NCBI RefSeq assembly: GCF_000485595.1
Contig: NW_014577639.1
Location: 33,785 to 97,784 of the forward strand
Direction: 5' to 3'
Length of the DNA: 64,000 bases
DNA from: Priapulus caudatus
Taxonomy: Eukaryota; Priapulida; Priapulimorpha; Priapulimorphida; Priapulidae
Part shown: positions 1-11,300 of the stretch, piece by piece
How positions within the stretch are numbered: position 1 is the first letter of the stretch
How the letters are laid out: the number at the start of each line of letters is the position of its first letter
Position numbers and translations under genes: made by a program
Notes under the pieces: generated by a model
Told to the model about the DNA's origin: nothing
The model's database searches: none
What the model saw: the letters and a program-made list of their open reading frames with translations, nothing else

Positions 1-440
1 AGGGCGACTTGGGTGTGTTTTAGCCAGAGATACTCTCTTTCAGCATGTTGCTTGAGGCCGCTGTTGCTGCTCAGGGATGTCACGCTGGTAGCCGGCACGG
101 GGGTGTTCTTGATGCTGCCGACGGATGGGAAATCTGTATAGTAGTGCAGCAAACGGTCAACTGTTTTGAGGCCTCTTTCGTTCGGCTTCCGAGGATGGTG
201 ATGCTGCGTCAAATGCCGGCCCCAGGGACCGCAGGGTGTTGCATATGGGAAATAGCAGTTCCATGGAATGACTGTTTTGTTGTGGTGGAACTTAGGTTGT
301 GATCAATATTGTCTACCGCGGCAGTCGTGAAGACTCTGCCTCTCATCTTGGGAGGGCAGACTACTTGCTCCTGGTGGTAGAGGCGGCAGACACTGTTCTG
401 ACATAGTTGTATGAAAGGAACATCTGCATATTGCATTTAG
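1..440 (-). pseudogene. Fragment of a transposon multi-domain gene
   Basis: On the minus strand, 436 down to 209 reads VVCPPKMRGRVFTTAAVDN and SFHGTAISHMQHP. Other frames continue toward position 1 with YTDFPSVGSIKNTPVPA and REYLWLKHT. The same signature occurs at 11112-11433 inside the nested element, so this is another copy, cut by the window edge. I know the signature from unannotated invertebrate proteins of repetitive loci; function unknown. Confidence 0.65.
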
Positions 441-1482
441 CAGATTATGTGTTAATTAACATGATAATTAAATGTAGTAGTGTCCCTTGACCACAGAAGT
501 ATAACATTTGACTTGCCAATGATTGATCTGATGAGAGCAAGCCACCATAATTATCACTATCTGGTTCTGTTATTGTTGTTGTATTATCGATGTAATTAGC
601 CTAATTGTGTTAATTATTTTGTTAATTGGCATCTTAATTGGCGTGGGCAGTGTCTATGAATAGCTATTGACAGACAGAGGAAGAAGGTCAGATAACATTT
701 CCACAACTTAAATGAATCTAGCCTATTCACAAGGAATTTCAGCATTTGATGCCTGATCATGGGTTTCCTTGTCGGCATTTCATCTGCAATTAGCCTAAAT
801 ATGTTAATTAATATCAGCAGCATCTCCCAAAATGTGACTAAGAGCTATCTGGCATGTCTTGATTCAAAACATTCAATAAACATTCACTAAAACCTTCAGC
901 AGAAAACTTTATCTAACTTCTGTGTGTCTTTTGGGTGTCTGCTGGCGGACATTTGCACGGCCGCCAGGGGGCGGTTGGGCGATGGCTCCACATCCAAATT
1001 TGTTTATAATATATTGGTCTACCTCTGTGCCAAAAATGGTGCTTTTATCAAAAAATGCACAATAGGTTTGAATATCCTAGGTAAACCGCCCCACTAATAT
1101 AAGATAATTCATATATATAATGATGTCCTTTTATGGCAGGATCTAACAATATTAAAATTATACACTAAATTTTTAAATACAACAAATATTTATTACAATA
1201 AAATTGTCATGAGAGTATATAAAAAAAGAACGTTTGTTCTGATATAACTAGATAAATACTAAACTGATTCACTCGTTTACCATTTGGTGTTTTTACTTTT
1301 TTTTTTTATTCACGTAGGTCGTTTTTACAGTAGCACCCAAGATGCCACAAGCAGAGTGACCTGTACGGATGTGCACGTTTACAGCGTTACACGTTGCAGC
1401 GTTTACTTGTGCATTCACAACCTTTTAACTAATATGTTTATTTATTTATTTATATATTCATTTCTATTATCTATTGTTGCAG
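441..1482. other. AT-rich non-coding DNA upstream of exon 1
   Basis: No coding segment with spectrin character or clear repeat was found. Contains short AT-rich stretches around 1100-1300. Presumably intron of the spectrin gene. Confidence 0.5.
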
Positions 1483-1566
1483 ATTGACCCTGCTGATGTA
1501 GTGAGACAAATCACAACAGAGGAGAGTAAAGACGTTGCATATCATTTGGTTCCTTACGAAGTAGAG
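1483..1566 (+). CDS. Spectrin exon 1 (pre-SH3 lead)
   Basis: 28 codons, phase 0 at both ends, acceptor TTGTTGCAG and donor GTATGC. Encodes IDPADVVRQITTEES and continues to LVPYEVE; acidic linker leading to the SH3 exon. It does not look like a start exon, so earlier exons lie upstream of the window. Confidence 0.75.
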
Positions 1567-2322
1567 GTATGCTGATTTTACGTTATCCTTCTGATTGGTC
1601 TCCCTTATTCGTGCATCTTTCTTACCACAAATTTATTAGGTTCATCACATTTCTATGACAGTTGGGCATTGTCTTTATAAAAACTGACTGCGTGGCCGCC
1701 ACACGTGGATATATGCAGTTTCTCTGTTAGCTCTGCTTCACCTGCCATGCGCTTTACTGGTTGATTTCCTGCTTTAGGAGGAGGAGGAGGTGACTGAGGA
1801 GGTCATGCAGGAGAAGGAAGAAGTGAAACTTATACCACTAGTAGAGGTTATGTATACGTACAACCAGCACAACCTGGACGTTCAAAAGGAAGACGTGAGT
1901 AATGTGCTGTACTTGAACTATCGGTAGCCAAGATAAAACATCAGCGATATAACACCAATGTTATAACTATAGCATTAGTGTTAGCGATAGACTATAACGT
2001 TATCTACTCTTAACGCCTCATAACTTTTGTTGGGGGTAAAGCCACGTGCAGTGTGTCTTCTTGACATTTAACCGTCGTCAGTTCGCCATCGATCACGTAA
2101 TCAAGTATCTATATCGCCTATGAGTGAGGGCAGCTCTGCCCCACCCACTGCCTACGGCCCTGTAATATTATAATATCGCGTGGCACATTTCGCGTGCCTG
2201 CATATTTCAGAGGTGCGCACACAATGAGTGATTCAGAAAATCCTATTGCTACAGCTTATATTAGTCATTCTAATTACCATAACCCATGCTTCATTATTAT
2301 ATGTATAGATACGTATGCTACA

Positions 2323-2374
<52 letters not shown>

Positions 2375-5300
2375 CACATACACAGTACACACACACACAC
2401 GCACACGCACACGCACACGCACACGCACACGCACACGCACATACCTGGTAATAGTGCGATTGCAATTATATAGTGTGCTAAACCGTTACGTTTTATGATC
2501 ACATAATCACCGGCTTATATTTAAGTCTCTGCAATTCAATGCCTATAGCTGCCGTGATGCAGAGCACCACGGGCGCGTTTCACAAACGTCCGTTCGCTAT
2601 TTCTTCTCCGCAATTTCCCGAGTTGTCCTCTAAATAGCAGAGGACGCGTTAATTTCACGAACGTCTGTTCGCTAAAGTCGCTCGTTATTTACCGTATTTT
2701 AGCGGACAACGTGTGCGTGTGCTCTGCACATCCCGCTAATTAAATTTAGCGGAGAACTCTGGTGTATTCAAAACCCATAAAAATACAAAATTCGCACTAA
2801 ACTACCATGAAATAATAGATTTCGTAATAAAAAATAATCTTGGCTGTTTATTATGCACATTATTGCAACAACATAATTTGTTTTAACTCTGCATTAAGAA
2901 TATGACAAAAGTTGTGTATTTAAATTTAAGCTATTAATAGTTTACCATGTATTGTAATGATTATTGATGCCGCAGATTTACGTACGCGTGTACTGTATGT
3001 TTGTACCCACACACACACACATACACACCACGCACGCGCGCACACACACACGCACGCATGTACGCACGCGCGCACACACACACGCGCGCACACACACTTA
3101 CACACACCTGCGAATGCGATAGTGCGATTGCGATTAGTGTGCTAAACCGTTACGTTTTATGATCACATAATCAGATTCACCGGCTTATATTTAAATGTCT
3201 GCAATTTAATGGTGCCGTGATGCAGGGCAGGTCAGGCACGGGTGGTTATTATTAGAGGAGCAAAAATATTTGTATATATTGGCCTCACCTATAATCGTAT
3301 ATATAAGCATCACAGCATGGGAATCTCTCAATCAACACTAGCACATTAGAGGTGCGCGTACAGAGCGTGCGTATCTATAATCGCTTGGATGCAGATATGA
3401 GGCCCAACACAGTTGCTTGTCCTCACTACTCACGTTGGCTGCATCGCTTGACTATTAAAAATTACTTTGAAAATTATTGCACGATTCCACACCACTTACA
3501 AAAGCCTGCACCATCATAGTTGCATTAACGTTTTAGTAAACATCTATTCAGTATCAGTGCGGAATGTAGTGTAATTATAGGTAAGAGCTGACTCCCTTTG
3601 TCCATCAAATGTATCCTATATGTTAATGCGCACTGTGCTTTTATTTTTTAAATTTACGTAAATGACACAAATTCCAGTGAAAATGGCTATATACTCTTTT
3701 CGAAAACGAAAGAGTGGTTCATCTATGATGTATTATATCATTTAACAGTTTCTCTTTCGCATGTGTATAAAACATTACCTCCTTCTGAAATTTTAACATT
3801 GCATTGCCTATACTGGATTGGTACTCTATCATTAAAATGTTTGTAGGTATTGATACTGAACAAAAAAGCAAACAAAGACTGGTGGAATGTCACGCAGCCC
3901 GATGGGAAGCAGGGATTTATTCCAGTGACGTACGTGATGGAAATTGAGCCTCGCAGCGTGTCAACGGTCACCATGGAACCTATCACCATCACGAAAATGG
4001 TGAAAGTCAAGAAGATCGAGTATCACAAAGACCCGATGCCCAAATCACAGAGCGTGAGAAGAACTCTGTCACGTGAGTGCTTACTCTGTGTCTGATACGC
4101 TTTGAATATGATACATCCTCTGGAAATGCATATTCATTGTCGTATTGTTGTTGGAAGGATTCCTATTTCATCAATGCATTACTGGCTAATGCTTATTTGT
4201 GATATTGCAGCTGTTGACAATATAGGTATCTGATAGCTTATACTAAATTCGTGATTAAATCTGCTTAGCTTCTGAGCCAATGTGACTAAGGCTTAGAAGG
4301 GCCCAGCCTAAGTATATTGATATTAGTGCTATGTTAAATTAGCTTATGCTCTTTCATAATTCATTAATGAATTTGAGTGTCAAGTGTGTGTCATTATGAT
4401 ATATTAATTACTCTATCAACAGATAAGATTAATTGTATATTTTAATTCCTAAACCAACATTAAATTAATTTATGGGCTGTATATGTCATTCCGAATTCAA
4501 TCCATAATACGAGCTTATAATTAGTCCATTAGGGTGGTCGTTTAGTGCGGTGCAGTAGGCATTGTTCTCTTATACACAGGTAACAATTACCAATACATAA
4601 ACATGCTCCTATGAACTACTCTACAAAAATTACAATCTGTTTTCTTTTATTTATTACTAATTCCAATTCATTTGCATGCCAGGGACTCTCTTTTAAAAAG
4701 ATGCATGTATAAACAGAAACGTGGCTATAATATATGCAGAACAAAGCATCTATAAAATGGCCCACATGGGATGTTGTTAGTAGCAGCATGTTAAATTTTA
4801 TTATTGTTGTGTTTTTTACTGTAGACATTGCTACGGTCCCCCTAAACAGTGAGTTAATTATAATACCAACTTTCTCAAATAACCCCACAACTCTAGAAGA
4901 GAAGATTCCCGTTGCCATGCCGCATCCTCCTGGCATTCGCAGGCATTTGTAGGCTCACGTTTGCCACAATTTGCTTTCGATTTTTATTATATTTACTTTA
5001 TATTGTGACCGACCAACCCACTAATATGTACTCTATTTCCTTGAGGGATGCGCTTAAAGCTATGAGTTCAATCACTTCTGACTGAGTTTGCGGGATGTTG
5101 GCCAAACATTGCGTGTATAACCTCAGATTAAGGAAAAATCTACTTGTAGTTACTGTGCCATATTCTCGTGATGCATCCAGCCCATAGCAATCAGTCTCTG
5201 TATTAAATATTATTGTCTATTGCGTGGTGTGTTATAAAGCATAAGGGAAAAATATTAAGATATATCATTATTTTTATTGAGCTATGTGTATGAGTCTACT

Positions 5301-8300
5301 ATTGTTTTCAGCATCTCGCCCAACTATACTACGATGGAAATCACAAATGGTGTAACCCTAAACATGGCCCTTATCCTCACTCGGTAACATACGATTCTGT
5401 AAAGTAAGCCGAACCTGTAGCCAATACACGTCGTATAAAGTCTATTTAAATCAACATTAGCACTCACCACATTTACTTATGTGTATATTTTGTGTGCAGT
5501 GCGATCTATCAGCACTCTTCACTATGATAAGGAAAATGTGGAGAAAATGCAAAAGCAGATTACCGACACATACCAAAAGCTGTGTAAATCGTCACAGGTC
5601 AGTCGTATTTCTGTTTAATATGTTTGCGTTTTGAAATATAGTAGGTACTCTAGGCTCTGGGGGGTACGTTTTTTTTGTACAGCCCATTATGTGATTTTCG
5701 GTTAGGCACCAAAGTGAAAAAATTACAATAATTGAAGTTTCAGAGCATAAGTCTTTATTAAGCAACCATAAACTTTCAAATTACAATGAATTACTTTCAA
5801 TAGATATTACTAACAACTTTCTAGAATGATTTGTTGCCATAAACTTTGTTTCATGGTACGAAATGGCTATATTTTGCTCAATTTTAGCCAAAAAATAGCC
5901 AAAAATCGCTGTCACTTTGAAAGTAGCTCCAAGTATGATTGCTTCTCACTCGCCCACTATTGTAGCTAGAGGTACCAAAATTTGGCAAAAGTTTCTTTAT
6001 TAAGTGCTCTAAGTGACCCAAGCTCATAATGATGCCCCCGGGCTCTATATGATGCATAGGGGGGTTGTTGTAACTCGGGGTCAACTAGCAACCCCAAATA
6101 GCAGTCTTTTGCGAATTTTGTCAAATGATGATAACTCCTTAAGTAAGTGACCTAGGAAGTTGATTTTAGTGGCTACGTATAGGTTTTTGACACCAAGGAA
6201 TTGATTGACACCATTATTATACATTTTGGAGTTTACCTACTTAGAGGAAGTATAAGATGTCTGCTAAAAGCGATAATTAAGACATGAATTATCCCATAGA
6301 AAGATGATTGAAGGATATACATGCATCATAGAACTGTACAGGTGGACGCTTTCGCTCTTCTAAAATATTCCCTGTTACCATATTCAATTATGTTATCTAT
6401 CCTAACCGAATTTCAGCTACAATGGCAGAGGTTAAGCATGCTAGACAACCCACCAGAACCCAGCCTAATCCTATCAAACAATTGGGTTTTTACAAGCATG
6501 TGGTAATGTTTTCCAGCACCGACAAAATTTACAACATTTCATCCAAGCCTTTCTACATGGGTAAGTTGAATTTGTACACTTAGCACATGAACAGGAGACT
6601 GAACAATGAGGCTCGAGGGTTTTCCACGATGTTGCGGGTACCAGCTGTGCGTGGTCGTTCACATAGCCGCAATCCTCTGGCTTCAGTGTCTCAACGTTTT
6701 CAAAATCGAGGTGGGACGCCAATGCATGGCTGATGGTGTAGGCATTGTAGAATTCATGCTTGATATGAGGCAGGAGTCCCTGACTAGTCGGAGGTAGGCT
6801 GTGGAGAGAACCCTCTTGGCTGAAGTGGAAGACCTCTGCTCGATATTCAGAGAAACATTTAGCATCGCTACCTCTTTTCAGCACCTTCACTAGGTAATGT
6901 TTGGCATTGCGGGTCATGGCCGGAGAGAGGGTTGGTGATTCCCCAAAGTGTTTCAGAAGCTTTCTTCTTTGTACCAACTTTGCTGGTTATGTTACTTGCT
7001 GTAAGACTGTATAGCTGGCAGTACTGCACATAGTCGATTTCTCAGGCGCTGGAACAGAGTATGAAGGGGTATATATCGAGTTGGATCTCCCATCCCAGCT
7101 CGCACTCACAGCTCCTCAAAGTTGTGTTTGGTGAAAGACCGGCAGGTGGTAGAGCAGAGCAACAATGACATCTGTATCGTTGCAGATTACAACACACTAC
7201 ACACTTTGTGTCCTGCATTGAGAGAGTCCAAGACGTGGATGAGTATTCGGAGGTCAGCTTCTTCAAAAGGCACTTTATGGTGTGGGGCAATGCTTTTTCC
7301 TGGACTTGATATACCATGATGCAATCCAATCCTCGTCTTCCTTGGTCACTTGTCTGAGTACAATGGGATATTGTAATATTTCGGAAGTATTTGAACGAAG
7401 ATGGCAGTAGATTAGCTTCTCGAGAAGAAGCTTATTCATGTCTGAAGACCAGAATCTCTCCACCACCTTTGGTAGAGGTGTCCCTGGTTTAATTGAACTG
7501 TACTCGATTGGTACAGTTTCAGTGCGCCTCTTTCTCTCGCTATCCGTCACTGAGGGTTCATCTGAGTACATGTCGAACACATAGTCACATCGCCCAAACT
7601 GATGGTATATACATCCGAAATGGATAAAAATTCTAAGGAGATGCTTGACGCTGGAGAGGCTAGTCACACGAGCTCTACGAACTGTGGCCATTATGTCTAT
7701 GTCAAATGAAGTGTTCTTCCGATGGCTATAGTCATACTCCTCAGGTTTGAGATTAGTCTACAACTCCTTAACCAAAAGGCTCTTCCCTGTGCTGATCATT
7801 ATCCCGTCCTCATTGAACAGGAGAGGTGAAGGTGCAACATCATATTTTAAGAGGTCCTCGGTGGTGAGGCTATGGCTGTCATTGGTATGAAATTATTTCG
7901 ATTCGATTACTGCTATTTTTGTTTTCGATATTTCGATCCGATTCAATCCGATTCGATGTAATATGTAATAAAACATAATTCTAAGGAAGCTCTTCTCTTC
8001 CCGTTCCAGGTTCTACGGTTTAGCATGTGGGAGGTAGTGTTCCCTTAAGGGTAGTGTCAGGTCACGTCGGTAGATAACACAAACACTGTATTCTAAAGCT
8101 ACTCTCCGTTTCTTCGATTACGCCACAGGATATGCACTGTAACAGCCTAACCAAACACTCCAAGATACTACACAGATGACTACACACACACACAGAATCG
8201 TAACCGAATATCAGTAATTTCGTACCGTAAGACGTTGATCGCGAAGTAGCACGGCAGGGGTGAAGGTGGAAAGTGGAAGGTGGAAGGTGAAGGTGGAAAG

Positions 8301-11300
8301 GCAGAGTATAGAAGGAATAGGAAGGAAAGATCGGGAGCGCAGCGAAAACTGGACTATACGGTTCAAAGGATCAAAACCGAGTTCTCTCTACCTGCGCGTT
8401 TGGCGTCAACAAATCCGGTCCCTAATAGGTGACGCAGGTGCATTACGGCGGGATCACTAATATGTGTCGCACGGCGGATATGGCGTGATTTATTGTGATT
8501 GCGTCTGTGCCGCGCACTATTATAGAATGATGGGCAACAATCTGTGAAGCTAGCGCTTTCCTACATGATGTAGCAAAAGAAACTTTAGCAAAATATTCCG
8601 ACACATTCTTTTTCCTTTTCTGGACCTGAATGAAAAAAGGAATTTAACCTTTTATCAGACAGGCATATGAAATCTCAAAAAGATTTCTAGTGTATGGAGT
8701 ATGTATATAATAAAAAGATTGTATGACAATAAATAATGTAGTGACGGAAACGATATTTTGCAGCGGTACCCCGATATCCGCGGGATAGTAGATTTTTGTG
8801 TTGGATGCCAGATTTCCAATGCTTGGTATCCTGCTTCGATAGTTATACAAAATCGTCAAAATCGGGATAGTGGTTGTTGGGTTATCAACTTTATACGGCA
8901 GCGCATCTGAGCGAGTGCGCGCGTAGAGCGAGTGTGCACGATACGGGCTCAGGCACCCTGATTCTCATCGGTCTCGCTGCTACCATGACGTATCCATTAC
9001 TACGCCACACTAGCATTATACAGTGGGTATAGTATAAGCATATAAAGCGTGGCGGATGATAATCGGGGTGGGCTAAGGTCAGCGAACATGATGGTACACA
9101 TTGTATCAAGCAAGCCAGACAATGCGTCTAGACATGTACGTTTCAGCGTATTGTGCAGGCCTGGCCGTATGTAAAATGAACACGAGCTCGCTGGCGTAAA
9201 GATGTACCAACATTTTATTTTTATATACTGTATCGTATCGCTATTTTTCGTTTTATTTCGATATCGATATCGGTCGCAAATCCATCGCGATTCATCGATG
9301 AGGTGGGTATCGATGACAGCCCTAGTAGTGGGGTAGATAACAGCAATTTTTTAGAGGAATCGTGCAAATGATGATACAAGCATCAAATTTGGCAAACTTG
9401 TTCTCCAAGTGATACTAATCAAATCTGCCCGATTGGCCAATTGAAAATCTAAGATGGTGGCCATTTTTCTTGGCTCCTTGGCCAAAGGCAATCCACATTT
9501 TCTCAATACCTAGTTCCTGTAAGGATGGCAGAATAGATATTGCTATGACTAGCACGTCCGTGTCATTAGTCTTAATGATAATAGACTTGCTCCCATCAGT
9601 CGTTGCATCCCTGGTGTGTACAAATATTCGACTGTCAGCTTCTTCATGACAACATGGGGACACCGCATCCAGAGACTTCCTTGTGTTGCTAATGGCATCT
9701 TCTCCTTTTGTGACGATGACTGTGCTTGTCGTCTCTGCTTCACACATCTTTTCCGCAAGGAAGGGAAGCAGCTCAGTTTTGTTGCTGGCGACATGAAGGA
9801 AGCTTTGCCGGTTACCTGGTGTCTTACTCGTTCCTGTCACTCTTCTTCTGATTCCTTGCCCCCTTTTCGACCTCGTCTCGGATTTCAGACTTGACTTCTT
9901 GTACACATCAAAGACTACGTCCACCCGCTCGTACCTGGCACCATAGGATTTCACCTTTGGGATCATGTCTTCTCTAGCATAGTCATCAAATGTCTTTGAA
10001 GTACGTGGAGGTAAGGCATTGATAAGTGCTGAGCCATCAATGATGATTGCATCTCCCTTTGGTTTTCTGTCTGGGATGTTCACATGCGCTTCAAGAATTT
10101 CAACCAGCTGTGACTTCTGACACGCATGAAGCTTGCCGATGTCACTGAGAGATGCAGGGTGTGACTGATTCTTGTGCTTGAAAAATTCTTGCAAGTCACA
10201 CTGCCTGTTCTGGCACGAAATGAACAGTCGCGAGAATAACTGACAGTCGTCTTTGAGGACTTTCTCCTCAGAAATTCCCTCAGCCTGCTCTTGTTTGAAG
10301 AAAGAAACAGTTTTTCTTGATTGGATGATAGAAAGGACTTTCACCTTCATCCTCTAGCCCCTCCATGAATGATTGGAACTGCTCTTTGCTCTGCCGGTGA
10401 TGTGTAGCTACCATTTCAGCTAGAGTTGGGTCTGCAATGTTCTTCGTGTCTAGCACCAGCAGGTCGGCTGATTCTTCTTGGAATGGGTTGCCGATAATTA
10501 TTTAACCTTTTCAAAGAAAGATTTCTGGGCACTCAGTGTCTGCTCATGGTGTCTGCTGCTGTAGGTGGCATCTTTCATACCAGACATGGCCTCGTATCCA
10601 GCTACTAGACGACTAACTTCGGGTCCAGCGACCATCTACCAACGAAGTGCTGACGGGTCTTCTGTCAACCCAATTGCTCCTCTATCGCCTTTGATCACTG
10701 CATTATTGTGCTCGTGTGCTTGATCGATCGCCAGGGCAGATAATTCTCTTCTTGACTTGTGGATGGCCACTGTATCACAGACCTTCGCCGTGGCATGCTT
10801 GATCGTTGCAACAGAGTGAGACTGGTCTCGCCACAGAGGCATCATTGCTGAAATGCTCACTTCAAATGGATGGCTCTTTTTTGCGTTGCATGGTGGGCTG
10901 ACCACGTGATGCTGACGGCATCAGCCACATCCTCAGTGAGGAAGACTTCCTCCAACCAAGAATATTCTTCTTTCAAGTGTGACCAGATCGACTCGGGTGC
11001 TGGTATGGATTGGCTTGCTACTGGAGGAGGATTGGGGTTTTTCGTGATGTATGCTGGTCGAATATTGGTGTATGCTACTGGAAGCTCTGGAACTTTCTTA
11101 ACCTTCATTTCTTACTCAAGTTTGAGCGGCTCACGTTTATCGCCAGCTTTTTCAGTGCTTGGATGTTGGAAAATGGACACACTGGACAAAATGTACCATG
11201 GAAAGATGGCAGTCGGATTATGATCTATGTTGTCCACTGCTGCAGTTGTGAACAACTGCTTTCTCAAGACTGGGGGACAGATTACTCGCATCTTCCACAT

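Noticed and set aside
3847-4072. Alpha-spectrin SH3
   Set aside because: DWW and GF.P.YV motifs are shared, but the number of repeats after the SH3 and the linker fit beta-heavy spectrin better.
5312-5349. Small extra exon after a TTTTCAG acceptor
   Set aside because: Its end phase would break the join to exon 4, whereas exon 3 joins exon 4 directly in frame.
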